NCBI GenBank assembly: GCA_945881735.1
Contig: CAMCVF010000004.1
Location: 122,274 to 186,273, forward strand
Length of the DNA stretch: 64,000 nucleotides
Origin: Methylotenera oryzisoli
Lineage (GTDB): Bacteria; Pseudomonadota; Gammaproteobacteria; Burkholderiales; Methylophilaceae
Direction of reading: 5' to 3'
A model generated the notes under the pieces. It was not told where the DNA came from and did not search any database. It saw nothing but the letters and a program-made list of their open reading frames with translations. The position numbers were made by a program, and so were the translations under genes. This document shows, piece by piece, positions 44,745 through 55,126 of this stretch (position 1 is its first letter; each line of letters begins with the position of its first letter).

Positions 44745-45995
44745 ATGTTTAAACCACCATACTTTGTATGGATTTTATTCGCCATATTTATCTTTAATAG
44801 TGGGATATTGCATGCGGAAACCATCCCGCACGAAGATAGATTAACGGTCGACAATTCACTTACCCTACACAGTTTAATTGAGCAAGCACTACCACATTAC
44901 CCAAGCAGTCAGTTGTTAAACGCTAAAAAAATAGAGCTAGAAGCGCGTCAAATTCAGGCCAAAAGCTTGCTGCCAGGTGCGGCCGCAGTGATATTGCGCA
45001 ATCAGAATGATCGGCTGTTAAGCCGTAATGGTGAAACCGAATGGGAGGCTGGTGTAGAGTTGCCCATTTGGCTGAGTGGGCAACGCAAGGCGCGTGAGGC
45101 AATAGCAACGGTTTCAGAAAAAAATATCAATACTGATGTGCAGAATATGCGTTTGCAACTGACAGGCATGGTGCGCGATGCTTTGTGGGATATTCAACTC
45201 ATGCAAGGCTTGGCAGATATTGCGCAATCAAAACATGCGTCTGCAAGCCAGTTGCAAGCCGATATTGAAAAGCGCGTGAAACTTGGTGATTTGGCGCAAA
45301 AAGATGCTTTGATTGCGCAAACCGAGACTTTGCAAGCCGAATCAGAATTAATTGAAGCTCAAGCGCAATTACAACATGCCAAATTTCGCTATATCAATCT
45401 GACTGGCCTAAAAACAATACCCACTGATTTTACTGAAAAGCAATCTGCTAAAAGCGAATTAGATGATGCTCACCCCGCCTTGCAAGATGCTAACGGCCTC
45501 ATTGAATTAAGTGCAGAGAGGCGCAACTTAGCACAAATAGAAACGCGCGATAACCCTACCCTCACATTAGGCACACGTAGCCTACGCGGCGCAAGCGATA
45601 CCGAATACAACAATAGTATAGGTATTACCTTGAATATTCCTTTGCAAGCAGAAACGCGCAATGCACCATTGCGCGCGGCAGCTGAAATGCAATATAGCGA
45701 GAGCCAAGTGAATTTAAGTCAGTTAAAAATCTTACTTGAAGCCGCTATGCACGAATCTAAACATAATTTAGAAGTAGGTGTGTTGCAACTTGATGTGTTG
45801 ACAAAACAAGATGCGATTGCAGAACAAAGCTTAAGCATCGCACGCAAAGCGTTTCAATTGGGTGAGCTTGATTTAAGTGATTTAATACGTATTCAAACAC
45901 AGGCTTTTAATGCCGCTCGCACTTTAAAAAACCAACAAATTCAACAACTTTGGAACACTGCGCGTTACAACCAAGCAGTGGGAGAATTACCATGA
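44745..45995 (+). CDS. czcC: CzcC-like outer membrane efflux protein
   Basis: A 416-residue TolC-family protein with a signal peptide ending near ILHAET, and long periodic helices (LTLHSLIEQALPHYPS, RAAAEMQYSESQVNLSQLK) that form the periplasmic tunnel. It is the outer membrane part of a CzcCBA cation exporter. AAGGAG precedes the ATG. The stop is overlapped by the czcB start (ATGA). Confidence 0.88.
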   Translation: MFKPPYFVWILFAIFIFNSGILHAETIPHEDRLTVDNSLTLHSLIEQALPHYPSSQLLNAKKIELEARQIQAKSLLPGAAAVILRNQNDRLLSRNGETEWEAGVELPIWLSGQRKAREAIATVSEKNINTDVQNMRLQLTGMVRDALWDIQLMQGLADIAQSKHASASQLQADIEKRVKLGDLAQKDALIAQTETLQAESELIEAQAQLQHAKFRYINLTGLKTIPTDFTEKQSAKSELDDAHPALQDANGLIELSAERRNLAQIETRDNPTLTLGTRSLRGASDTEYNNSIGITLNIPLQAETRNAPLRAAAEMQYSESQVNLSQLKILLEAAMHESKHNLEVGVLQLDVLTKQDAIAEQSLSIARKAFQLGELDLSDLIRIQTQAFNAARTLKNQQIQQLWNTARYNQAVGELP

Positions 45996-47095
45996 AAATA
46001 ATGATCTACATTGTATTTTTTGCAATATTGAGTGGCCAAGCATTGGCTGCTGACATGATTAAAATGACGCCATTGCAACAGAAAAATTTAAGCATTAAAA
46101 CGGTTCAGTTGAAAACTGTTACGAATATAGTAGGTCAAGCCTACCCTGCTGAAGTGGTGGTGCCCGTGAATCAGATAAGGATGGTGAGTAGTGCTTACGC
46201 TGGCTTAATTGACCAATTGCAAGTCACTGCTGGTCAAACGGTAAAAAAAGGGCAGGTGCTGGCGCATATTAGCAGCCCAGAGCTTATTACTATGCAACGC
46301 GAGTATTTGCAAAGCAGCGCACAAAAACGCTTGGCGCAGCAATCATTAGACCGTGATGTGGCTTTGTTTAAAGATGGCATCATTGCCGAAAAACGCTTAC
46401 AAGGCACACAAAATAGCCATGTTGAGGCGGCAGCCCAAACTAATGAACACCGCCAGTTACTTAAATTTTCTGGTATGAGTGATGGTGCAATTAATCAGCT
46501 TGAAAAAGGTGGCCGCTATCAAAGTGGCATGACATTGGTTGCGCCTATATCTGGTGTAGTGTTAGAGCAGATGGCAACGCAAGGGCAGCGTATTGACGCG
46601 GTTACCCCATTATTAAAAATTGCGCAACTTAACCCACTTTGGGTAGAAATTCATGTGCCATTAGCAGATATTAAAAGCAGTAATATTAAAAAAGGAGCGG
46701 TAGTGAATATTAAAGGGTTGGACGCAACAGGCTCAGTGATTGCCATGCTGCCCAGTATGCGTAGCCAAGACCAAACCGCTATTGTGCGTGTAGAAGTAAA
46801 ACAAGGTGCAGAGAACCTGTTCCCCAGCCAAATGGTGGATGCCATGATTGTGCCGAACAACACTGAAAACAGCTTTACAGTACCTAGCAGTGCCTTGGTC
46901 AATTCAAAATCGCGCGTCGTTGTGTTTGTACAGGCTAGCAATGGTTTTGAAGCACGGGAAGTCAAAATATTAAACACACAAGGCGAAACAAGCGCGATAA
47001 CGGGGGAGTTCAACGGCACAGAAAAAGTAGCTATCACAGGTACAGCCACCATTAAAGGCAGTTGGCTTGGTATGGGAGGATTAGAGGATGAATAA
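45992..47095 (+). CDS. czcB: CzcB-like membrane fusion protein
   Basis: A 367-residue adaptor with a signal peptide ending near GQALAAD. The lipoyl-like halves AYAGLIDQLQVTAGQTVKKGQVLA and MTLVAPISGVVLEQ bracket a helical hairpin (PELITMQREYLQSS...). The beta-barrel domain follows with HVPLADIKSSNIKKG. The ATG at 45992 fits the overlap with czcC; the longer frame from 45950 has no signal peptide. The stop overlaps czcA by 8 bases. Confidence 0.9.
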   Translation: MKIMIYIVFFAILSGQALAADMIKMTPLQQKNLSIKTVQLKTVTNIVGQAYPAEVVVPVNQIRMVSSAYAGLIDQLQVTAGQTVKKGQVLAHISSPELITMQREYLQSSAQKRLAQQSLDRDVALFKDGIIAEKRLQGTQNSHVEAAAQTNEHRQLLKFSGMSDGAINQLEKGGRYQSGMTLVAPISGVVLEQMATQGQRIDAVTPLLKIAQLNPLWVEIHVPLADIKSSNIKKGAVVNIKGLDATGSVIAMLPSMRSQDQTAIVRVEVKQGAENLFPSQMVDAMIVPNNTENSFTVPSSALVNSKSRVVVFVQASNGFEAREVKILNTQGETSAITGEFNGTEKVAITGTATIKGSWLGMGGLEDE

Positions 47096-50000
47096 GCTCA
47101 TTGAATTCTCGCTTAAAAATCCGTTACTCATCATCATACTTACAGTCTGCTTGATTGGCGGTGGTCTATATGCAGCCAAAGAGCTACCGATTGATGCGTT
47201 TCCCGATGTAGCAAGCACGCAGGTAAAAATTATCATGAAATCACCTGGCTTAACGCCAGAAGAAATAGAGGCACGCATTACTGCGCCGATTGAGGTTGAG
47301 TTATTGGGCTTGCCTAATCAAACTATGCTGCGTTCGGTAGCCAAATATGGCTTAACTGATATTACGATTGATTTTGCTGATGGCACCGACATTTATTGGG
47401 CACGTAACCAAGTGGCCGAACGCATTAATGCGGTACGAGGCGATCTACCAAGTGACGCCACTGGCGGAATTGCGGCGATGACCACGCCTTTGGGTGAAAT
47501 GCTGATGTTTACAGTAGAAGGTGGTGGTTTAAACTTAACCGAGCAACGCAGCTTGCTAGATTGGGTGATACGCCCACAATTACGCGCGCTAGAGGGCGTG
47601 GCCGATGTTAACGCACTGGGCGGCAAAGCCAAAACCTTTGAAGTAACTCCTAATTTAAGCGCCATGCAAGCACGGGGCATTACGCTGGATAGCCTACAAA
47701 CTGCCCTAGAAACTAATAACCGTAACGACGGTGCAGGGCGATTAAGTCAAGGTGAAGAAGCCATTATTGTGCGCTCAGAAGGACGCATTAACTCGATAGA
47801 TGATATTTTAAATACAGTGGTAAAAGCTGAAACAGGCTCAATGGTGAGAGTGAAAGACATTGCCAGCGTGAATATAAGCTTTATGACACGTAACGGCGCG
47901 GTAAGCCATAACGGCCAAGGTGAAGTGGTTGAAGGCTTGGTGTTGGGTTTGCGCGGTGCTAATGCACAAAAACTAGTTAAAGGTGTGGCTGCTAAACTGG
48001 CTGAAATTGAGCCTACTTTACCAAAAGGTGTGAAACTCAACATTTTTTATAATCGCGGCAGTTTGGTAGACCGTGCCATTCATGGTGTTTCAAAAGCCAT
48101 GGTTGAAGCAATTGTATTGGTGATGGTGCTGCTGATGTTGTTTTTAGGTAATATTCGCGCTGCGCTAACTGTCGCCTTGGTGTTACCGCTTTCTGCCCTA
48201 GTGACTTTTATGTTAATGCGCTATTTTGGTATTAGCGCTAATTTAATGAGTTTGGGTGGTCTAACCATTGCCATTGGTATGCTGGTAGATGCTGCCGTGG
48301 TCGTGGTTGAAAATGTAGAATCTAAACTGGCCGAACACCACGTTGGCACTACATCCAAGCGGGAGTTAGTTTTACACGCGGTAAAAGAAGTCAGTGTACC
48401 TGTATTGTCAGGCATTGCCATTATTATTATCGTGTTCTTACCGCTACTCACCTTACAAGGCTTAGAAGGTAAGTTTTTTGCGCCCGTAGCACTCACCATT
48501 GTGTTTGCGCTAGCAGCTTCGCTGGTGCTTTCACTTACGGTTATTCCAGTATTCGCAGCCATGCTGTTAAGTACCAAGCAACACCAAGAGCCTTGGTTGG
48601 TGAGGCACGCAACGCGACTTTACATGCCTGCATTAAAGTGGGCTTTAAGTCACAGCAAACTGGTCATTACCATCGCGATGGTTTTGTTGTTGGTTACAGC
48701 GGGCGTTTACACGCAAATTGGTAAAACCTTTATGCCGACGATGGATGAAGGCGATATTATTTTAGGCACAGAAAAACTGCCCTCTATTACTTTAGCGCAA
48801 AGTATTGCGGTTGATACTGCTGTGCAGGCGGCTGTTTTAAAAAACGTGCCAGAAGTGGCGCAAGTGGTGTCGCGTGCAGGCTCTGATGAGTTGGGTTTAG
48901 ACCCCATGGGCTTAAATCAAACCGATAATTTTGTTATATTAAAACCGCGCGACCAATGGCGCACGCAAAATAAAGAAGACATTATTACCAACCTGCGCGA
49001 GGTCATGGCTAATTTTGCAGGGATTGATTACAGTTTTACCCAGCCCATTGATATGCGTGTGAATGAGATGATTTTAGGCGTACGTGGTGATTTGGCAATT
49101 AAAGTATATGGGGCTGATTTAAAAGTATTAGAAACTAAAGCTGAACAAATCAAAACCATACTAGAAGGCATTAACGGTGCAAAAGATGTCTATACTCCAC
49201 AAAACAGTGGTGTGCAGTATTTTCAAGTGAATATTGATCGCGAAAAAGCTGGAAGGCTGGGTTTCGATATTATGCACATTCAAGATGCGCTACGCATGCA
49301 AGTGGAAGGCTTACAGCTTGGCATCGTGCAAGAGGCAGACCGTCGCACGCCTTTAGTCATAAAAGGTGCAGAAAGCTTGCGCCTCTCACCTGCTGATTTT
49401 GCCAATATTCGCATTACGTCTAATGATGGCGTGAGCGTACCACTGGCCACTTTGGCAAAATTAGAGCGCGTAGAAGGCCCCGTGAAAATCGACCGTGAAC
49501 GTGCCAGCCGCATGGTAGTCATCACAAGTAATGTGGAAGGACGTGATTTGGTGAGCTTTGTAGAAGATGCTAAACAAAAAATCACCGCCCAAGTCAAGTT
49601 TGAAACGGGCTATCGCATTCAATTTGGCGGACAATTCGAGAACCAACAACGTGCTGCAACTAGGCTTTCGATTGTGATACCTATCGCGATACTGCTGATT
49701 TTTGTGCTGCTGTTCTCTACTTTTCACTCTATTAAACAAACCATACTCATTTTAGCTAACATTCCATTTGCGATGATAGGCGGTGTATTTGCACTGTGGA
49801 TTTCTGGAGAGTATTTATCTGTACCCGCCTCGGTAGGTTTTATCGCATTGTTGGGTATTGCAGTGTTGAATGGCGTAGTGATGATGAGCTATTTTAATCA
49901 ACTTGAGGCATCAGGCATGGCATTGAAAGAAGTGGTCATGGAAGGGGCTAAACGCAGGTTACGACCAGTATTGATGACGGCTACTATTGCAGCCTTTGGC

Positions 50001-50147
50001 TTAGTGCCACTATTATTTGCGACTGGGCCAGGCTCTGAAATTCAAAAACCGTTAGCTATTGTCGTGATTGGTGGATTAATCACAAGTACTTTGTTGACGC
50101 TCATATTATTACCTATGTTTTACAGTATGATTAAAAGTAAAAATTAG
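47088..50147 (+). CDS. czcA: CzcA-like RND heavy metal efflux pump
   Basis: A 1019-residue HME-RND transporter with twelve membrane helices in two repeats and large periplasmic loops after helices 1 and 7. LPIDAFPDVASTQVKI is the family start. GLTIAIGMLVDAAVVVVENVE holds the proton-relay Asp of helix 4. MPTMDEGDIILGTEKLP and FMARYFG-type surroundings match CzcA. It drives divalent cations out across both envelopes using proton motive force. Whether Zn, Co or Cd is preferred is not readable by eye. Confidence 0.93.
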   Translation: MNKLIEFSLKNPLLIIILTVCLIGGGLYAAKELPIDAFPDVASTQVKIIMKSPGLTPEEIEARITAPIEVELLGLPNQTMLRSVAKYGLTDITIDFADGTDIYWARNQVAERINAVRGDLPSDATGGIAAMTTPLGEMLMFTVEGGGLNLTEQRSLLDWVIRPQLRALEGVADVNALGGKAKTFEVTPNLSAMQARGITLDSLQTALETNNRNDGAGRLSQGEEAIIVRSEGRINSIDDILNTVVKAETGSMVRVKDIASVNISFMTRNGAVSHNGQGEVVEGLVLGLRGANAQKLVKGVAAKLAEIEPTLPKGVKLNIFYNRGSLVDRAIHGVSKAMVEAIVLVMVLLMLFLGNIRAALTVALVLPLSALVTFMLMRYFGISANLMSLGGLTIAIGMLVDAAVVVVENVESKLAEHHVGTTSKRELVLHAVKEVSVPVLSGIAIIIIVFLPLLTLQGLEGKFFAPVALTIVFALAASLVLSLTVIPVFAAMLLSTKQHQEPWLVRHATRLYMPALKWALSHSKLVITIAMVLLLVTAGVYTQIGKTFMPTMDEGDIILGTEKLPSITLAQSIAVDTAVQAAVLKNVPEVAQVVSRAGSDELGLDPMGLNQTDNFVILKPRDQWRTQNKEDIITNLREVMANFAGIDYSFTQPIDMRVNEMILGVRGDLAIKVYGADLKVLETKAEQIKTILEGINGAKDVYTPQNSGVQYFQVNIDREKAGRLGFDIMHIQDALRMQVEGLQLGIVQEADRRTPLVIKGAESLRLSPADFANIRITSNDGVSVPLATLAKLERVEGPVKIDRERASRMVVITSNVEGRDLVSFVEDAKQKITAQVKFETGYRIQFGGQFENQQRAATRLSIVIPIAILLIFVLLFSTFHSIKQTILILANIPFAMIGGVFALWISGEYLSVPASVGFIALLGIAVLNGVVMMSYFNQLEASGMALKEVVMEGAKRRLRPVLMTATIAAFGLVPLLFATGPGSEIQKPLAIVVIGGLITSTLLTLILLPMFYSMIKSKN

Positions 50148-50207
50148 CGGAATCAACACATGTCTAATATATCATTATTTATGAGTCATCTTAAAAGGGA
50201 ATGAGTG

Positions 50208-50537
50208 ATGCTGATATTCAAAACGATGCTGCTTTTTATGTTAACAGCATTGGCAGAAATTATTGGGTGTTATTTGCCGTATCTTTGGTTTCGTAAAAGT
50301 CAGTCTGTTTGGCTTTTGTTGCCTGCATCAGTCAGCCTAGTTATTTTTGTATGGCTATTGACCTTGCACCCTGCGGCAAGTGGTCGCGTTTATGCAGCCT
50401 ATGGCGGAGTTTATGTCGCAGTTTCATTGCTGTGGCTGAGTGTTGTGGATGGTGTAAAGTTGTCAACTTATGATTGGGTAGGGGCAGGTCTTGCTTTATC
50501 AGGAATGGCAGTAATTGCTGCAGGCTGGCGCACTTAA
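50208..50537 (+). CDS. YnfA family (UPF0060) small membrane protein
   Basis: A 109-residue protein with four membrane helices and the UPF0060 pattern [37 protein letters not shown] and [18 protein letters not shown]. YnfA proteins are distant relatives of small multidrug exporters and are frequent in czc clusters. GTG at 50205 directly precedes the ATG used here. GGAATGA lies upstream. Confidence 0.88.
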   Translation: MLIFKTMLLFMLTALAEIIGCYLPYLWFRKSQSVWLLLPASVSLVIFVWLLTLHPAASGRVYAAYGGVYVAVSLLWLSVVDGVKLSTYDWVGAGLALSGMAVIAAGWRT

Positions 50538-50585
50538 TAGAGCGCGCTAAACACATTCATTTTTACTTTATGAAAGAAATACCAT

Positions 50586-51515
50586 ATGTCAGGTTCACAT
50601 GCACACGGCGCAGGAATATCCAGTAATAAAATGTGGTTCGCTACCGCAATCACATTCGCCTTTTGTTTAGGCGAAGCGCTCATTGGATACAAATCTAACA
50701 GCCTCGCACTGATGGCGGATGCTGGTCATAACTTTGCTGATAGCTTGGCGTTGGCATTATCTGCATTTGCGTTATGGGTGGCCACCAAACCAGCAGATAA
50801 TAAACGAACTTTTGGTTATCACCGTGTAGGTATTCTTGCAGCACTAGTCAATGCAGTTGGTTTAGCCGTCATGGCAGTTGTAATTTTTTGGGAAGCAATT
50901 CAGCGCTTACAAACTCCGGAGCACGTGCAAAGCACACCGATGATATGGGTAGCATTGTTAGCGATTATATTGAACTCGGGTATTGCTTGGTGGCTTGCTT
51001 CAGCTGCAAAAGAAGACTTGAATATCCGCAGTGCTTATTTACATATGTTGGGTGATGCTGCTGCCTCATTAGGTGTAGTCATTGCAGGTATTATCATCGC
51101 TTTCACAAGCTGGTTTATCGCCGACCCCATTGTATCTATCATCTTTGCATTGCTGGTGCTATGGAGTTCATGGAGTATCTTCACTGAATCGATTCAAATG
51201 TTGCTGGAAGGTATCCCTGTTGGTATGGAGTTGAATCAAGTGGAACAAGCGATTCGAGAAGTAAAAGGTGTTCTAGATGTACATGATTTACATGTATGGA
51301 CCGTTTCATCAGGATTGATTGCATGCAATTGTCACATCCTAGTCGCAGAGCAAAGTGTAAGTGCTGCCCAGAAAATTCAAGCAGAAGTAGCTCATGAATT
51401 AGAACATGACTACAAGATAAGCCATTCAACGATTCAAATTGAAGTTGAGGATTGTGGCGGACATGATCATACAACGCAAAGTGACCATGAGCACGAACAT
51501 AAACATGCACATTAA
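50586..51515 (+). CDS. czcD: CzcD-like cation diffusion facilitator
   Basis: A 309-residue CDF exporter. Six helices carry the Zn site residues in LMADAGHNFADSLAL (helix 2, H-x3-D) and LHMLGDAAASLGV (helix 5, H-x3-D). The cytosolic C-terminal domain has DVHDLHVWTVSSG. Both ends are His-rich (SGSHAHGAG; HDHTTQSDHEHEHKHAH). It exports Zn, Co or Cd by proton antiport at the inner membrane, feeding CzcCBA. Confidence 0.94.
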   Translation: MSGSHAHGAGISSNKMWFATAITFAFCLGEALIGYKSNSLALMADAGHNFADSLALALSAFALWVATKPADNKRTFGYHRVGILAALVNAVGLAVMAVVIFWEAIQRLQTPEHVQSTPMIWVALLAIILNSGIAWWLASAAKEDLNIRSAYLHMLGDAAASLGVVIAGIIIAFTSWFIADPIVSIIFALLVLWSSWSIFTESIQMLLEGIPVGMELNQVEQAIREVKGVLDVHDLHVWTVSSGLIACNCHILVAEQSVSAAQKIQAEVAHELEHDYKISHSTIQIEVEDCGGHDHTTQSDHEHEHKHAH

Positions 51516-51551
51516 TGAGTATCTAAGGCTCTTCACAAAAGTCCCAACATC

Positions 51552-53972
51552 ATGAGTGAAGTTCACAATCATATTGTTGCGCCACCTGAAAAGGTAGGGT
51601 CTTCAACCGAAGCTATTTCCAATTTACTTACGCTACGCATTGAGAAAATGTGTTGTCCGACAGAAGAGTCTTTAATACGTCACAAGCTTGAGAAAATGAA
51701 TGGTGTTGAAGGTCTTGATTTCAATCTCATACAACGAAAACTGACTATAAGACACTATTTACAGGACTCTGAATCTATTATTGCCGCAGTCGCCGCACTT
51801 GGCATGGAACCTGTCGTCGAAAATGCACCTATTTCGCCAACAGGAAGCTCACAAGCTATTTTTATCATCAACAATATGGACTGCCCAACCGAAGAGGCGT
51901 TGATTCGTAATAAGCTATCCACGATGAATGGTATTACCGAGTTAGATTTCAATCTAATGCAACGTAAGCTGACGGTTACTCATACGTTAGGGAGGTCTGA
52001 TGCGATCAAACAAGCTTTAATTGCAATAGATATGCATGCCGTACTCTTGGTAGCAGCAGTAGAAGCACAGTCAGATGACACGCCACCTCCAAATTCACAG
52101 AAAAAATGGTGGTTATTAGGCCTTGGTGGAATTGCAGCAATTTTAGCTGAAGTGATTGCATGGACTGGTGGTTCGGGTAAGTCTTGGCCTGTCGTGGTGC
52201 TCGCACTATTTGCTATTGCCGTCAGTGGTACTAGCACTTATAAAAAAGGCTGGATTGCGCTCAAAAACTTCAATTTGAATATCAATGCATTGATGTCAAT
52301 TGCAGTCACTGGTGCTGTTTTAATTGAGCAATGGCCAGAAGCGGCGATGGTTATGGTGCTATTTACGCTTGCTGAGATGATAGAAACATTGTCGTTGGAC
52401 CGCGCACGTCACGCTATCCGTGGCTTGATGGAAATGACCCCTGATAAGGCAAACGTCTTACAGGCTGATGGCACTTGGAAAGAATTAGAAGCTGCGACAA
52501 TTAGCATTGGCATGATTGCCCGTGTAGCGCCAGGTGAGCGTATTCCATTAGATGGAGAATTGACTAAGGGGCAGTCATCAGTTAATCAGGCGCCAATTAC
52601 TGGTGAAAGCATCCCCATCGCTAAATCTATAGGTGACAAGGTCTTTGCTGGCACTATCAATGAAACTGGCTCTTTTGAATATCGTATCACCGCAGGACAA
52701 ACCGACTCAACACTGTCACGCATTATCCGTGCAGTAGAAGATGCCCAAGGCAGTCGCGCACCCACGCAACGTTTTGTCGATAGTTTTGCCCAGATATATA
52801 CACCGATTGTATTCATTTTGGCCTTAGGGATTTCAGTTGTGCCGCCACTCTTGTTCGGATTGGAGTGGTTTCCATGGATTTATAAGGCGCTTGTGCTATT
52901 AGTGATTGCCTGCCCATGTGCGTTGGTCGTCTCAACACCTGTGACAGTCGTGAGCGGTTTAGCAGCAGCAGCAAAAGCTGGGATTCTGATTAAGGGTGGT
53001 GTCTATCTTGAAGAAGGTCGAAAACTAAAGTCTTTGGCATTAGATAAAACAGGTACCATTACACAAGGTAAACCAGTTGTGACCGATATCATTGCTTTAA
53101 ATGGTGAGCAGAAGGTTGCGTTATCTTTTGCTGCAGCGCTGGCTGACCGTTCTGACCACCCCGTCTCAACTGCCATCAGTCAGCACTGGAAATCACTCCT
53201 AGATGCCAATTTACTGCTTGAGGTTGCTAACTTCGAAGCAATCACAGGGCGTGGTGTTAAAGGTCTAATTAATAATCATTGGTATAACTTGGGTAACCAT
53301 CGTTTAGTAGAAGAGCTGGGCATTTGTAATGCAGAAACCGAAGCTGCCTTAAGTAAATTGGAAGCTGAAGGTAAAACAGTAATCGTGATTTGTAATGAAA
53401 CAACGCCCCTTGCAGTGATTGCTGTAGCTGATACAGTTCGTGAAACAAGTCTTCAAGCCATTGTTGAATTACATGCCTTAGGTATTCGTACCTTAATGTT
53501 GACAGGAGATAACGACCTCACAGCAAAAGCAATCGCCAAAAGCGTTGGAATTGATGATGCCAGAGGCAGTTTATTACCTGAAGATAAGCTCTCTGTCATT
53601 AATGAAGAGTTAGGCAAATATGGCACCGTAGGTATGGTAGGTGATGGCATCAATGATGCCCCTGCGCTGGCCAAATCTAGTATTGGTTTTGCGATGGGGG
53701 CTGCTGGTACTGATACTGCTCTAGAGACAGCGGATGTGGCATTAATGGATGACGATTTACGCAAAATTCCACAATTTATCAAGTTAAGTATGAAAGCGGC
53801 TGGGATTTTGAAACAAAATATCATCATCGCCTTAAGTATCAAGGCTGTATTCTTGGTACTCGCTTTTATGGGCATTGCGACACTTTGGATGGCAGTATTT
53901 GCCGATATGGGAGCAAGTTTGATTGTGGTTTTTAATGGATTACGGCTTTTGCGACACAGTAAAACGATTTAA
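51552..53972 (+). CDS. cadA: P1B-type ATPase (Zn/Cd/Pb exporter, CadA/ZntA-like)
   Basis: An 806-residue heavy-metal ATPase with two tandem N-terminal HMA-like domains whose metal loops are CCPTEE (34-39) and DCPTEE (about 110-115) in place of the usual CxxC. The membrane metal site is IACPCALV (CPC, about residue 455), the phosphorylated Asp is in ALDKTGTITQGKP (about 497), and MVGDGINDAPALA is the hinge motif. Both HMA units share DFNL(M/I)QRKLT, so they are an internal duplication. Divalent soft metals are expelled to the periplasm. Confidence 0.93.
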   Translation: MSEVHNHIVAPPEKVGSSTEAISNLLTLRIEKMCCPTEESLIRHKLEKMNGVEGLDFNLIQRKLTIRHYLQDSESIIAAVAALGMEPVVENAPISPTGSSQAIFIINNMDCPTEEALIRNKLSTMNGITELDFNLMQRKLTVTHTLGRSDAIKQALIAIDMHAVLLVAAVEAQSDDTPPPNSQKKWWLLGLGGIAAILAEVIAWTGGSGKSWPVVVLALFAIAVSGTSTYKKGWIALKNFNLNINALMSIAVTGAVLIEQWPEAAMVMVLFTLAEMIETLSLDRARHAIRGLMEMTPDKANVLQADGTWKELEAATISIGMIARVAPGERIPLDGELTKGQSSVNQAPITGESIPIAKSIGDKVFAGTINETGSFEYRITAGQTDSTLSRIIRAVEDAQGSRAPTQRFVDSFAQIYTPIVFILALGISVVPPLLFGLEWFPWIYKALVLLVIACPCALVVSTPVTVVSGLAAAAKAGILIKGGVYLEEGRKLKSLALDKTGTITQGKPVVTDIIALNGEQKVALSFAAALADRSDHPVSTAISQHWKSLLDANLLLEVANFEAITGRGVKGLINNHWYNLGNHRLVEELGICNAETEAALSKLEAEGKTVIVICNETTPLAVIAVADTVRETSLQAIVELHALGIRTLMLTGDNDLTAKAIAKSVGIDDARGSLLPEDKLSVINEELGKYGTVGMVGDGINDAPALAKSSIGFAMGAAGTDTALETADVALMDDDLRKIPQFIKLSMKAAGILKQNIIIALSIKAVFLVLAFMGIATLWMAVFADMGASLIVVFNGLRLLRHSKTI

Positions 53973-53986
53973 TAGAGTATCTAAAA

Positions 53987-55021
53987 ATGTTAAAAAAAGG
54001 AATTTTAGCTGCGTTGGGCTCTGCTTTGCTATTTGGGGCAGGCACGCCACTTGCAAAATTACTACTCACGAATGTTAGCCCATGGTTACTTGCAGGATTG
54101 TTGTATCTTGGTTCTGGTATTGGCTTAGCGTTATACCGTTTTATTATTCGCGCTCCATCAGTTAATTTACCACGTAAAGAAATGGCTTGGTTTGCAGGTG
54201 CAATTATTTCAGGTGGGATTATCGCTCCAGTACTCTTAATGGCTGGTTTGTTAAATATGCCTGCATCAGGCGCGTCATTATTGCTGAATATGGAAGGTGT
54301 CTTCACAGCATTATTAGCATGGTTTGCTTTTAAAGAAAACTTTGATCGTCGCATTGCACTCGGTATGGCCTTAATTGTCATGGGCGCTTTAATCTTAGGG
54401 TGGCCAAGTGAAATAAGATTTTCTGGACTATGGCCAGCATTGGCTGTGTTAGGCGCATGCTTTGCTTGGGGTTTGGATAATAACCTGACGCGTAAACTGT
54501 CTTTATCGGATGCTGCTTGGATTGCTTCTATTAAAGGGTTAATTGCTGGGTCAGTTAATTTGATGCTGGCGTTTGCGCTTAGTGCCGCTTTGCCATCCGT
54601 ACCGAATGTCGCAGGAGCAATGATTGTTGGCTTTTTTGCCTACGGCGTAAGTCTTACATTATTTGTGATTGGATTACGTCATTTAGGTACGGCGCGAACT
54701 GGTGCATACTTTTCAGTGGCTCCGTTCTTTGGTACGCTTCTAGCCATAGCACTGGGTGACCCAATTACTATACCGTTGATATTAGCTGGACTTTTAATGG
54801 CTGCAGGGATCTGGCTGCATCTCAGCGAACATCATGAACATCTACACATGCACACCGAGATGGAGCATGAGCATGAACACGGTCATGATGAACATCATTT
54901 GCATACTCATGAATCTATAGAAGAAATGACCTTGACACATACTCACAAACACTCACATACAACTATGAGACACAGTCACCCACATTATCCAGATAGTCAT
55001 CATCAACATGGACATCATTAA
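53987..55021 (+). CDS. EamA/DMT family transporter with long His-rich tail
   Basis: A 344-residue protein. Ten membrane helices in two EamA repeats cover residues about 5-280 (LGSALLFGAGTPLAKLLL; LGACFAWGLDNNLTRKL). The final 65 or so residues are soluble and hold 25 histidines with Glu and Thr (EMEHEHEHGHDEHHLHTHES, THKHSHTTMRHSHPHY). It follows the P-type ATPase by 14 bases and probably moves or buffers a divalent metal. Substrate unknown. Confidence 0.85.
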   Translation: MLKKGILAALGSALLFGAGTPLAKLLLTNVSPWLLAGLLYLGSGIGLALYRFIIRAPSVNLPRKEMAWFAGAIISGGIIAPVLLMAGLLNMPASGASLLLNMEGVFTALLAWFAFKENFDRRIALGMALIVMGALILGWPSEIRFSGLWPALAVLGACFAWGLDNNLTRKLSLSDAAWIASIKGLIAGSVNLMLAFALSAALPSVPNVAGAMIVGFFAYGVSLTLFVIGLRHLGTARTGAYFSVAPFFGTLLAIALGDPITIPLILAGLLMAAGIWLHLSEHHEHLHMHTEMEHEHEHGHDEHHLHTHESIEEMTLTHTHKHSHTTMRHSHPHYPDSHHQHGHH

Positions 55022-55126
55022 GTTTTTTTCAGAAGACCCTTGAGGTAGTTTAACAGTTTACACTAGGCTAAATGTTACGATTATGAGTAATGTTCAAACC
55101 TAATAAGAATATAGAAACGGTTAATT

